A stretch of 11,560 bases of DNA from an uncultured Oscillospiraceae bacterium (GCA_944385775.1 CALWYM010000113.1:1-11560); one strand, 5' to 3'; positions 1-6,870 are shown, counted from the stretch's first letter. The notes: generated by a model not told the origin, from the sequence alone. A program made the numbers and translations.

Positions 1-657
1 GTTATATTTTTGGTCAAGGAAAAAGCCTGTTTTCTGTCCGTTTTCAATATCTACAAAATATTTTATACCGTTTTCCACTATCTCCGTCACAGCGCTTTCC
101 GCCTTTTTGTACCAGCCCTTGCCACACTCCATACCCTCAAGATTTCTGATGGAGGATTCGTTTCTAAGATAAACTCCGTTTATTTTCTCCCCCATCTCCT
201 CAAGTGTCTCAATAAGTGTATCAAGGATAACGTCACGGCGTTTTTCCGTGCCCAATGACAAAATCTCAACGGAGAGCAAATCATTATACCTGTCTACCGT
301 AAGACCGGGGTACTGGTCAGCCTCACCGTGAACCAGACGGCAACACCTAAAGTCATCTCCGGGCATAACGGTTTTGCGATAGGAAACGGCATACTGGGCA
401 CGCCTTTTCCAAAATGCTCTGTCAAACTTATCGTTGGCGTTCCGTGATAAAATACGAACCGTAATTTTAGAATTATTATTGTAAAATCCGCTTCCCATAT
501 ATGTACCGTTTTTCGTGCACACATCAACTATATCGCCGTTCGAGACCTCACCATCAATATCCGTAATCTCAGCGCCGTAAACCCATACATGACCGCCGCG
601 AACCATGCGCTCCGCCTTGGGCGTTATGTAAACTATGGAATAATCCCTTTTCGTCAT
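1..657 (-). CDS. rlmI: Class I SAM-dependent rRNA methyltransferase, RlmI-like (5' part, runs off left edge)
   Basis: Read by hand on the minus strand: an open frame of 219 codons from ATG at 657 down to base 1 with no stop, so the gene continues outside the window. Residues 1 to about 80 look like the PUA RNA-binding domain (VRGGHVWVYGAEI near 19-31). Residues 104-125 carry the family segment RLVHGEADQYPGLTVDRY. Residues 202-217 (VDIENGQKTGFFLDQK) match the segment just before SAM motif I in the RlmI family, whose E. coli member methylates a 23S rRNA cytosine (C1962, m5C). The SAM-binding core and catalytic cysteine lie beyond the edge. The start is supported by GGAGAAG (plus 666-672) 8 nt upstream and by a consensus promoter further up. 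Family assignment is firm. The exact rRNA target is inferred, because related PUA-methyltransferases modify other sites. Confidence 0.85.
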   Translation of the reverse strand, partial: MTKRDYSIVYITPKAERMVRGGHVWVYGAEITDIDGEVSNGDIVDVCTKNGTYMGSGFYNNNSKITVRILSRNANDKFDRAFWKRRAQYAVSYRKTVMPGDDFRCCRLVHGEADQYPGLTVDRYNDLLSVEILSLGTEKRRDVILDTLIETLEEMGEKINGVYLRNESSIRNLEGMECGKGWYKKAESAVTEIVENGIKYFVDIENGQKTGFFLDQKYN

Positions 658-692
658 GCTTTTCACTTCTCCAAAATTTAATCGTACCCTGT

Positions 693-722
693 ATAATACC
701 ATTTTTAAAAGGTCCTTGTCAA
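693..722 (-). promoter_or_regulatory. Promoter of the RlmI-like gene
   Basis: On the minus strand TTGACA (722-717) is followed after 18 nt by TATTAT (698-693), a near-consensus vegetative promoter. It predicts a short leader before the ATG at 657. It is divergent from the promoter at 772-800. Confidence 0.65.
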
Positions 723-771
723 TTTTTCTTCTCGAGCCGCAGTGACATATATTAATTTCCCAAAAAAAGTA

Positions 772-800
772 TTGACAAAATCTTGCATAATACATTATAC
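772..800 (+). promoter_or_regulatory. Promoter of the small membrane-protein pair
   Basis: TTGACA (772-777), 17 nt spacer, TTATAC (795-800). The expected start is near 807, giving a leader of about 90 nt before the ATG at 898. The dyad ATAAT-AC-ATTAT (787-798) overlaps the spacer and -10, and a second arm ATAATG (815-820) matches CATTAT at 793-798. This could be an operator, but such AT-rich dyads also arise by chance. Confidence 0.6.
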
Positions 801-897
801 TGATAATATAGCTAATAATGTGTGAGTTTTTGTCATATTTTTGTATATTTTGACCACATTACAAGATTGTATTCTATTAGAAGGGGTGTATACGGAG

Positions 898-1002
898 ATG
901 AAAAAAAACAGGAAATCAGCGCCAATATATCCGATCCTTTTTTTCGTTTTAAGCGTCGGCTGCGCTGTGCCCGCATATTGGACCGGTAGTTTTTATACTT
1001 AA
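898..1002 (+). CDS. 34-residue single-helix membrane peptide, unknown function
   Basis: ATG at 898 to TAA at 1000-1002 encodes 34 residues: a basic start (MKKNRKS) and then one hydrophobic stretch (about residues 12-25, ILFFVLSVGCAVPA) ending YWTGSFYT. This fits a one-helix membrane peptide, or a signal peptide with almost no mature part. AAGGGG (881-886) lies 11 nt upstream and GGAG directly abuts the ATG. An in-frame GTG at 886 is possible but sits on the ribosome site. It is the first reading frame after the promoter at 772-800 and ends only 10 nt before the next gene, so the two are probably co-transcribed. I do not recognise it. It may be a real small protein or a leader peptide for the gene behind it. 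Confidence 0.5.
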   Translation: MKKNRKSAPIYPILFFVLSVGCAVPAYWTGSFYT

Positions 1003-1012
1003 TGGTGACCCC

Positions 1013-1546
1013 ATGCGTAAAAAAATACGTTTGTTTAAAGATGAGAACGGTAAAATAGTTTGGACAAGTTGGCTTGATATTACTATTATATCGGCGCTGA
1101 TTCTCTCATTTTTCTTATTACCCATTAATCCTAAAAGGTCGGTGTTTTTCAATCCGGGTTCTATCATGTACGACGCAGACTATATGGAGATATACAAGGG
1201 CAGCGAGCTTCTATACAGTACGGAGAATGTACTTGATACTGTATATACATATGACGGTCTGCCATTTGTCGTTTACACCTTGAGAATTGGGATTAACAGA
1301 CTTATGGTTAAATCTCTTTACAAAATGGTATTTTACGCCGACGGCAAAAAAACCGGCACAATTCATATTATGACGTCCAATTCCTCTTTGGCTCGGAAAA
1401 TTATCGAGAAGGACGAAAACAATCATTACTGGTGTGAGTTAAACGGCGATTACGTCTATTGCCGTATGACGACAAGTTACTTTACTTTTCCCCAGAGCTA
1501 TTACGATAAGCTAGAGGACATTTTATTTAACAATGAAAAAACCTGA
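1013..1546 (+). CDS. Hypothetical 177-residue membrane-anchored protein
   Basis: ATG at 1013 to TGA at 1544-1546. The only clear feature is one hydrophobic helix at about residues 22-38 (DITIISALILSFFLLPI) behind a charged N-terminus (MRKKIRLFKDENGK). The remainder (about 40-177) is polar, rich in Tyr, Asn and Lys, and probably lies outside the membrane. No family motif was recognised. There is no good ribosome site in front (GGTGACCCC), so translation may depend on the 34-residue frame just upstream. Base composition is more AT-rich than in the neighbouring metabolic genes. The stop codon lies inside the stem of the following terminator. Neighbours give no hint of function. Confidence is for being a gene, not for any role. 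Confidence 0.7.
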   Translation: MRKKIRLFKDENGKIVWTSWLDITIISALILSFFLLPINPKRSVFFNPGSIMYDADYMEIYKGSELLYSTENVLDTVYTYDGLPFVVYTLRIGINRLMVKSLYKMVFYADGKKTGTIHIMTSNSSLARKIIEKDENNHYWCELNGDYVYCRMTTSYFTFPQSYYDKLEDILFNNEKT

Positions 1547-1576
1547 GAGCAAAAATAGCTCTCAGGTTTCTTTTTT
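1536..1576. terminator. Bidirectional intrinsic terminator between convergent genes
   Basis: AACCTGAGAGC (1540-1550) pairs perfectly with GCTCTCAGGTT (1558-1568) around a 7-nt loop. On the plus strand TTTCTTTTTT follows. On the minus strand the A run at 1536-1541 gives a U tract. It therefore serves both the 1013-1546 gene and pflA. Both stop codons lie in or next to it: TGA at 1544-1546 is within the left arm, and the pflA TAA (1577-1575) is in the plus-strand T tract. Confidence 0.9.
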
Positions 1577-2318
1577 ATTCCTTCACAATGCCCAGAATAT
1601 CCTCTGCGTGCTTTACCTGCTCCTCCGTGGGAGTGGGAACGCCCTCAAGGGGATATGGGATTTTAAGCGCCTCCCACTTGAAAAGTCCCAGTGTGTGGTA
1701 TGGCAGAATTTCAACCCTCTTAACTGTTTTAAGGCTATCAATAAAATCCTTAAGTCTGTGAAGCTCGCTGTCGTCGTCGGTAATTCCGGGGACGAGGACA
1801 CGGCGGATCCACATATCCTTATTATTATCCGAAAGCCACCTTGCCATTTGGAGAATGTTCTCATTTGTCCAGCCGGTAAGCTCACGGTGGGCTTTGTCGT
1901 CGGTATGCTTAAGGTCCAGCATAACAAGGTCTGTGACCTCCATAAGAGCCTTAAACTTTGAGTAAAATGGCTCCTCTGTTGTAAACGGATTTCCGGCAGT
2001 GTCCAATGTTGTACTTACTCCATGATTTTTGGCAATGGTAAAAAACTCCGTGAGAAAATCTATCTGAAGAAGCGGTTCGCCCCCGGAAACGGTAATTCCG
2101 CCTGTTTGTCCCCAATAGTTATGATACCTGTACGCCTTTTCAAAAAGTGCCTCGGCAGTCCACTCATCGCCGCAGCCCGTTGCCCAGGTCTCCGGATTAT
2201 GGCAGTATTTACACCGCATATGGCAGCCCTGCATGAACACCACAAAGCGTACTCCCGGTCCGTCCACAAGACCGAAGGTCTCCAGAGAGTGTATATATCC
2301 AACAGTTTTTTCGCTCAT
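1575..2318 (-). CDS. pflA: Pyruvate formate-lyase activating enzyme (radical SAM)
   Basis: Radical-SAM activase that uses a [4Fe-4S] cluster and SAM to abstract a hydrogen from the conserved glycine of PflB, making the active glycyl radical. It acts in the cytosol. Numbered from the chosen start: CX3CX2C cluster cysteines C32, C36 and C39 (in GCHMRCKYCHNPETW), the SAM-contacting GGEP at 79-82, and family segments TDLVMLDLKH, MWIRRVLVPG and ILPYHTLG. Length is 247 residues against 246 for E. coli PflA. ATG at 2318 is preferred over ATG at 2327 because GAGGA (plus 2328-2332) is 9 nt from the former and touches the latter, and MSEKTVGYIHS aligns with the start of known PflA. It follows pflB, with a hairpin and a possible private promoter between. 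Confidence 0.95.
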   Translation of the reverse strand: MSEKTVGYIHSLETFGLVDGPGVRFVVFMQGCHMRCKYCHNPETWATGCGDEWTAEALFEKAYRYHNYWGQTGGITVSGGEPLLQIDFLTEFFTIAKNHGVSTTLDTAGNPFTTEEPFYSKFKALMEVTDLVMLDLKHTDDKAHRELTGWTNENILQMARWLSDNNKDMWIRRVLVPGITDDDSELHRLKDFIDSLKTVKRVEILPYHTLGLFKWEALKIPYPLEGVPTPTEEQVKHAEDILGIVKE

Positions 2319-2341
2319 AATCTTCATTCCTCAATATAAAC

Positions 2342-2377
2342 TATGCAGGCTCCCATTATATCACGAAAGCCTGCATA
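2342..2377 (-). terminator. Hairpin between pflB and pflA (partial terminator or processing site)
   Basis: TATGCAGGCT (2342-2351) and AGCCTGCATA (2368-2377) form a perfect 10-bp stem with a 16-nt loop. Downstream on the minus strand comes GTTTATATTG, a poor U tract, so termination should be incomplete. It may stabilise the pflB 3' end and lower pflA relative to pflB. A smaller GCCC-GGAA-GGGC hairpin (minus strand, 2409-2398) lies nearer the pflB stop. Confidence 0.5.
2355..2363 (-). promoter_or_regulatory. Candidate extended -10 promoter for pflA
   Basis: On the minus strand TGATATAAT (2363-2355) is a perfect extended -10 (TGnTATAAT) in the loop of the intergenic hairpin. No good -35 is visible at 16-18 nt. 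Transcription would start near 2348, about 30 nt before the pflA ATG, leaving room for the GAGGA site. This would give pflA a supply independent of pflB. Confidence 0.4.
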
Positions 2378-2434
2378 TTTGATTTCTATAAATCTACGCC
2401 CTTCCGGGCAGCGGCGCAAGCCATGCCGTACTGA

Positions 2435-4702
2435 TTACAGTACCTTGTGGCAGGTTCTTGCAATAACGTCAAGCTGCTGCTCTCTTGTAAGGTCAATAAA
2501 CTTTACGGCGTAGCCGGAAACACGGATCGTGAAGTTGGCGTACTCCTCCTTCTCCGGGTGCTCCATAGCGTCGATAAGCTTCTCGGTGCCGAAGACGTTT
2601 ACGTTCAGGTGGTGGGGTCCCTGGCAGAAGTAGCCGTCCAGAACCTGAACAAGGTTAGTAATACGCTCGCTCTCGGAATGACCGATTGCGTCGGGGTTAA
2701 TGGTCTGGGTATTGGAAATACCGTCAAGAGCCCAGTGGTAAGGAAGCTTTGCCACGGAATTGAGGGAAGCAAGAAGTCCGCTCTGCTCTGCGCCGTAGCT
2801 TGGGTTTCCGCCGGGAGCGAAAGGAGTAAACGCCTTACGTCCGTCAGGAGTTGCGCCTGTGGCCTTACCGTAAACAACGTTTGAGGTAATGGTAAGAATA
2901 GAGGTGCTGGGCTCGGAATTACGATAGGTATGGTGCTTTTTAATCTTGGTAATAAACATACCGAGAAGGTTTACGGCAATATCGTCAGCTCTGTCATCAT
3001 CGTTGCCGTACTTGGGGAAGTCACCCTCAATCTCGAAGTCTACCGCAAGACCGTTTTCATCACGAATTGGCTTAACCTTAGCGTACTTGATAGCGCTGAG
3101 AGAGTCAACAACGTGGGAGAAACCTGCGATACCCGTGGCAAAGGAGCGGCGGACATCGGTGTCGATAAGCGCCATCTCTGCCTCCTCATAGTAGTACTTA
3201 TCGTGCATATACTGAATGAGGTTCAGTACATTCACGTAAAGACCGCAGAGCCAATCCATCATAACGTCAAACTTCTTCATAACCTCATCATAATCAAGAT
3301 ACTCAGAGGTAATAGGAGCATAGGCAGGACCAACCTGGGTATGGCTTCCGTCCTTCTCAGGCTTCTCGTCAACACCGCCGTTTATAGCGTAGAGCAGGCA
3401 CTTTGCCAAATTTGCCCTTGCGCCGAAGAACTGCATCTCCTTGCCTGTCTCAGTGGCGGAAACGCAGCAGCAGATGCTGTAATCGTCGCCCCAGTAAGGC
3501 TTCATTATATCGTCGTTCTCATACTGAATGGAGCTTGTGTCAATGGAAACCTTTGCCGCGTAACGCTTAAACGCCTCAGGCAGCCTGGGGCTGTAAAGAA
3601 CGGTGAGGTTCGGCTCGGGAGCGGGACCCATGTTCTCCAGAGTGTGGAGGAAACGGAAATCGTTCTTTGTAACCATGCTGCGACCGTCAAGACCGGTACC
3701 GCCCATCTCAAGAGTCGCCCAGACTGGGTCTCCGGAGAACAGCGCGTTGTATGACGGAATACGGGCAAACTTGACCATACGGAACTTCATTACAAGATGG
3801 TCAATAAGCTCCTGTGCCTCGCTCTCGGTAATTGTACCGTTTTCAAGGTCACGCTCAATATAAATATCAAGGAAGGTGGAGATACGTCCAACGCTCATGG
3901 CAGCGCCGTTCTGGGTCTTGATAGCGGCAAGGTAACCGAAATACAGCCACTGAACAGCTTCTTTCGCGTTGTGCGCAGGCTTGGAAATATCATAGCCGTA
4001 AATTGCGGCCATGTCCTTCATTCCCTTAAGGGCGCCAATCTGACGGGCAATCTCCTCACGCAGGCGGATAACATCGTCTGTCATGGTTCCGTCGCCACAG
4101 TTTGCAAAGTCCTTCTGCTTCTCCTCAATGAGGAAATCAATACCGTAAAGTGCAACACGACGGTAGTCGCCTACGATACGTCCACGACCGTAGGTATCCG
4201 GAAGACCGGTAATGATGTGGCTGTGACGGGCAAGCTTCATCTCGGGAGTGTATGCGTCAAATACAGCCTGGTTATGAGTACGTACGTACTCTGTGAAAAT
4301 CTTGTGAAGCTCCGGAGAAGGTGTATAACCGTAAGTGGTGCAGGCCTGCTCAGCCATCTTTATGCCGCCGTAAGGCATAAACGCCCTTTTAAGGGGCTTA
4401 TCAGTCTGAAGACCCACAACCTTCTCAAGGTCCTTAAGATCCTCGTCAATATATCCGGGACCATATGCCGTGAGACCTGATACTACCTCAGTCTCGCAAT
4501 CCAGCACTCCACCCTTCGCGCGCTCCTCCTTCTGAAGCTTTGAAAGCGCTCCCCAAAGCTTATTCGTAGCCTCAGTTGGTCCGGCAAGGAATGACTCGTC
4601 GCCGTCATAAGGCTTATAGTTATTCTGGATGAAGTCCCTAACATTGACTTCTTCTTTCCAGATACGACCGTTAAAGCCGTTCCACTGTTCAAAAGTTTTC
4701 AT
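2435..4702 (-). CDS. pflB: Formate C-acetyltransferase (pyruvate formate-lyase)
   Basis: Glycyl-radical enzyme of mixed-acid fermentation: pyruvate + CoA gives acetyl-CoA + formate, in the cytosol and only without oxygen. It has 755 residues, close to the 760 of E. coli PflB. The active-site cysteines lie in ICCCVSATETGKEMQFFGAR; by alignment with the family's ACCVS motif the catalytic pair is C412-C413, with an extra cysteine at 411. The radical glycine is G730 in RVSGYAVKF, followed by the conserved LTREQQLDVIART. WNGFNGRIWKEEVNVRDFIQ at the N-terminus is also typical. Start: ATG at 4702 with AGGAGGAG (plus 4707-4714) 4 nt away. Two tandem promoters lie upstream, and its activase gene follows downstream. 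Oxygen would cleave the protein at G730. Redox control is likely, but I see no clear regulator site. Confidence 0.98.
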   Translation of the reverse strand: MKTFEQWNGFNGRIWKEEVNVRDFIQNNYKPYDGDESFLAGPTEATNKLWGALSKLQKEERAKGGVLDCETEVVSGLTAYGPGYIDEDLKDLEKVVGLQTDKPLKRAFMPYGGIKMAEQACTTYGYTPSPELHKIFTEYVRTHNQAVFDAYTPEMKLARHSHIITGLPDTYGRGRIVGDYRRVALYGIDFLIEEKQKDFANCGDGTMTDDVIRLREEIARQIGALKGMKDMAAIYGYDISKPAHNAKEAVQWLYFGYLAAIKTQNGAAMSVGRISTFLDIYIERDLENGTITESEAQELIDHLVMKFRMVKFARIPSYNALFSGDPVWATLEMGGTGLDGRSMVTKNDFRFLHTLENMGPAPEPNLTVLYSPRLPEAFKRYAAKVSIDTSSIQYENDDIMKPYWGDDYSICCCVSATETGKEMQFFGARANLAKCLLYAINGGVDEKPEKDGSHTQVGPAYAPITSEYLDYDEVMKKFDVMMDWLCGLYVNVLNLIQYMHDKYYYEEAEMALIDTDVRRSFATGIAGFSHVVDSLSAIKYAKVKPIRDENGLAVDFEIEGDFPKYGNDDDRADDIAVNLLGMFITKIKKHHTYRNSEPSTSILTITSNVVYGKATGATPDGRKAFTPFAPGGNPSYGAEQSGLLASLNSVAKLPYHWALDGISNTQTINPDAIGHSESERITNLVQVLDGYFCQGPHHLNVNVFGTEKLIDAMEHPEKEEYANFTIRVSGYAVKFIDLTREQQLDVIARTCHKVL

Positions 4703-4748
4703 ATATCTCCTCCTGTTAGCGTTAGTTAACCTAGTTTTATACGATTAG

Positions 4749-4776
4749 AGTATATCATAACTTAATTAAATTTCAA
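4749..4776 (-). promoter_or_regulatory. pflB proximal promoter
   Basis: On the minus strand TTGAAA (4776-4771), 16 nt, TATACT (4754-4749), with a TG one base before the -10 (extended element). The start would be near 4742, giving a leader of about 40 nt containing repeated TAAC units (minus GTTAACTAACGCTAAC, plus 4715-4730). Confidence 0.6.
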
Positions 4777-4802
4777 GAGTCAATGACTAGGGAAATGCTC
4801 AA

Positions 4803-4831
4803 ATTGTACTCTTGCACAAAAAAAGGGTCAA
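4803..4831 (-). promoter_or_regulatory. pflB distal promoter
   Basis: On the minus strand TTGACC (4831-4826), 17 nt, TACAAT (4808-4803). It stands about 54 bp upstream of the proximal promoter and would give a leader of roughly 95 nt. Two promoters would allow separate basal and anaerobic or growth-phase control. Confidence 0.55.
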
Positions 4832-5019
4832 TCACTGAAAAAATTTTTGTCTATCAAAATAATATTGTTTCTCAAAATCCTACTATATGTTGCGATAATT
4901 TTATATTATATAACTATATCTGGTGAGTTATCGGTAATGATTATTATTACCTTTATTTTCCGTTTAAGAACATTTTACATGCGAAGCATTGCTTACATAA
5001 AGTGTAAATGAGGGGTAGT
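4832..5019. other. AT-rich intergenic region between pflB and the ABC exporter
   Basis: No coding frame was found here. Visible structure: dyad GGTAAT-N7-ATTACC (4933-4951). A nested dyad is centred on AAGCA-T-TGCTT (4984-4994), flanked by CATTTTACA (4971-4979) and TGTAAATG (5003-5010), which pair except for one extra T. A TTACAT direct repeat lies at 4975-4980 and 4993-4998. They sit just upstream of the exporter's -35 and could bind regulators of it, or of the divergent pflB. No known operator consensus was recognised. Confidence 0.35.
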
Positions 5020-5048
5020 TTGACAATTATATGGCGATGTGCTAAACT
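5020..5048 (+). promoter_or_regulatory. Promoter of the ABC exporter gene
   Basis: TTGACA (5020-5025), 17 nt, TAAACT (5043-5048). The start would be near 5055, giving a leader of about 23 nt. AAGGA (5068-5072) is 5 nt before the ATG at 5078 and fixes that start over the in-frame ATG at 5090. Confidence 0.65.
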
Positions 5049-5077
5049 GTCATAGGTTTTGAATTTCAAGGAAAGAG

Positions 5078-6151
5078 ATGAATTCATTTATGACAGAATC
5101 GCCTCGGAAAAAACACGTTTTAAAAAGGTTTTTACCATATCTTCTCAAGTACAAATGGATAATGGTTTTCGACCTTTTTTGCGCCTCACTTACCACAATA
5201 TGCGATATAGTGCTGCCAAGAATGGTAAGGTATCTGACAGATTCAGCCACCGATTCCTCTATTGTCCTCACGGTAGAAGGCGTCGTCAGGCTGACTCTTA
5301 TATACATAGCGCTACGTCTAATTGACGGCGCAGCCAATTTCTATATGGCGTCAACGGGTCACATTATGGGCGTAAAGATTGAGACCGATATGCGCCGTGA
5401 CGCGTTCCACCATCTTCAGCGGCTCAGCTCCACCTTCTATTCCAATACAAAGGTGGGTACCATCATGGGGCGCATAACAAACGACCTTTTTGATGTTACT
5501 GAGTTTGCCCATCACTGTCCGGAGGAATTTTTCATTGCCGCCATAAAGCTCACCGTATCCTTTGCCATTCTCTGCGGCACCAGCGTTATCCTCACTGTGA
5601 TTATCTTCGGCTGTGTACCCATTATGGTAGTACTGAGCTTTTATCTTAACAGGAAGCTGGGCGCTGTCCGCTATGCCCAGAGGGTCAAGGTAGGCGAGCT
5701 TAACGCCACACTGGAGGACAGCCTTCTCGGTCAGCACGTAATCAAGGCCTTCGCCGTAGAGGACAAGGAGGAGGAGCGCTTTGACCGTGACAACCAGGAG
5801 ATGAAGAAAATTCAAAAAATTAATTACTACGCCATGGCGACCCTTAACACCTCCACACGTCTTTTTGACGGGCTTATGTACACTGTCGTCATTCTTTTCG
5901 GCGGAATTTTTCTTGTCAAGGAGCGGATTTCCGCCGGCGACCTTGTGGCGTACGTTATGTATGTGGGCACACTGATTGCCACCATAAGGACGATAGTAAA
6001 CTATCTTGAGCAGTTTCAGCGCGGCGTTACGGGAATTGAGCGTTTTCTTGAAATTATGGATACTCCCGTTGACATTGAGGACAAGCCCGACGCCAAGGAT
6101 ATTTCCGTTTCCAAGGGCGGCGTTGAGTTCCGCCACGTGAGCTTTGAATAG
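5078..6151 (+). CDS. ABC exporter, transmembrane-domain segment (357 residues to the TAG)
   Basis: Product if the TAG terminates. Predicted helices lie at about residues 27-47, 64-90, 151-168, 169-190, 264-281 and 286-306, the six-helix type IV exporter fold. The segment STFYSNTKVGTIMGRITNDL (119-138) matches the conserved first intracellular loop of this family, and LLGQHVIKAFAVEDKEEERF (216-235) the second coupling region. Residues 349-357 are only the first strand of the ATPase domain. Such a product would have no ATP site and should be inactive as a pump. Confidence 0.7.
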   Translation: MNSFMTESPRKKHVLKRFLPYLLKYKWIMVFDLFCASLTTICDIVLPRMVRYLTDSATDSSIVLTVEGVVRLTLIYIALRLIDGAANFYMASTGHIMGVKIETDMRRDAFHHLQRLSSTFYSNTKVGTIMGRITNDLFDVTEFAHHCPEEFFIAAIKLTVSFAILCGTSVILTVIIFGCVPIMVVLSFYLNRKLGAVRYAQRVKVGELNATLEDSLLGQHVIKAFAVEDKEEERFDRDNQEMKKIQKINYYAMATLNTSTRLFDGLMYTVVILFGGIFLVKERISAGDLVAYVMYVGTLIATIRTIVNYLEQFQRGVTGIERFLEIMDTPVDIEDKPDAKDISVSKGGVEFRHVSFE

Positions 6152-6169
6152 CCCGACGACCACAATCAG

Positions 6170-6865
6170 GTGCTTTGGGACGTAAATCTCAATATTAAAC
6201 CCGGTGAAAATCTGGCTCTGGTAGGTCCCTCCGGCGGTGGAAAAACGACCCTTGTAAACCTTATCCCCCGTTTCTACGACGTTACCAGCGGTGAGATTCT
6301 CATCGACGGGCAGGATATTCGTGACGTGACCCTGCGGAGTCTTCGTAAGTCCATCGGCGTTGTGCAGCAGGATGTTTACCTCTTTAGCGGCACCGTCGCG
6401 GAAAATATCGCCTACGGCAAGCCCGGAGCCACAAGGGAAGAAATCGAGGAAGCGGCAAAGCTTGCCGGCGCTCACGATTTTATCTCACAGCTTAAAAACG
6501 GATACGACACATATGTGGGCGAACGTGGCGTAAAGCTCTCCGGAGGACAGAAGCAGCGCATATCCATAGCTCGTGTATTTTTGAAAAATCCACCTATTTT
6601 ACTTCTGGACGAAGCTACCAGCGCCCTGGACAACGAAAGCGAGGTGCTTGTAAGCCACAGCCTTGAAAAGCTTGCCAAGGGCAGAACGACCCTGACCATC
6701 GCCCATCGTCTTACTACCATCAAAAACGCTGACAGAATTGTTGTTCTCGGTCTTAACGGCATTGAGGAGGAGGGCACCCATCAGCAGCTTCTTGAAAACA
6801 AGGGTCTATATTACAGGCTTTGGAACGGTCTTGTACAGGAACAGACTCTTACAAACCACGTGTAA
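6170..6865 (+). CDS. ABC exporter, nucleotide-binding segment (downstream of the TAG)
   Basis: A complete set of ATPase motifs, in full-frame numbering with the TAG as residue 358: Walker A GPSGGGKT (383-390), Q-loop in VVQQDVYLF (Q430/431), signature LSGGQ (487-491), Walker B ILLLDEAT (D511, E512) and switch histidine in AHR (H543). The end at 6170 is only the first possible start codon (GTG) after the TAG. No ribosome site precedes it, so separate translation is unlikely. The intact motifs argue that the stop is recent, or not always a stop. Confidence 0.5.
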   Translation: MLWDVNLNIKPGENLALVGPSGGGKTTLVNLIPRFYDVTSGEILIDGQDIRDVTLRSLRKSIGVVQQDVYLFSGTVAENIAYGKPGATREEIEEAAKLAGAHDFISQLKNGYDTYVGERGVKLSGGQKQRISIARVFLKNPPILLLDEATSALDNESEVLVSHSLEKLAKGRTTLTIAHRLTTIKNADRIVVLGLNGIEEEGTHQQLLENKGLYYRLWNGLVQEQTLTNHV

Positions 6866-6870
6866 TAAAT

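Larger units (their letters stand above)
5078..6865 (+). pseudogene. ABC exporter half-transporter interrupted by an in-frame TAG
   Basis: One continuous frame of 595 codons plus stop if the TAG at 6149-6151 is read through: an N-terminal six-helix transmembrane domain fused to a C-terminal nucleotide-binding domain, the usual layout and length (about 580-600) of MsbA/BmrA-type half-transporters that act as dimers exporting drugs, lipids or peptides. There is no frameshift: everything after TAG stays in frame and well conserved. The TAG takes the place of the tyrosine in the FxYP sequence of the A-loop, one base change from TAT or TAC. It may be a recent nonsense mutation, an assembly error, or read through by a suppressor tRNA. 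The substrate is unknown. It stands alone under its own promoter with a terminator behind, so if it is functional it would be a homodimer. Confidence 0.75.

Noticed and set aside
2930..4480. Long plus-strand open frames opposite pflB (2930-3754 and 3797-4480)
   Set aside because: They are mirror frames of a highly conserved, codon-biased gene; their translations show no recognisable family, and no ribosome site or promoter precedes them.
4714..4733. Possible Rex (NADH-sensing) operator in the pflB leader, CTGTTAG...TTAACCT
   Set aside because: Known Rex sites are TTGTTAA-N4-TTAACAA; here both halves have mismatches and the spacing is 6, so the match is no better than chance in AT-rich DNA.
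5351..6475. A 374-residue minus-strand frame opposite the ABC exporter
   Set aside because: The plus-strand frame has all the ABC motifs; the antisense translation is low-complexity and motif-free, so it is a shadow frame.
6170..6865. Independent restart of translation giving a free ATPase subunit
   Set aside because: The GTG at 6170 has no ribosome site in front, and the product would lack the first strand and A-loop; the segment is better seen as the tail of one interrupted gene.
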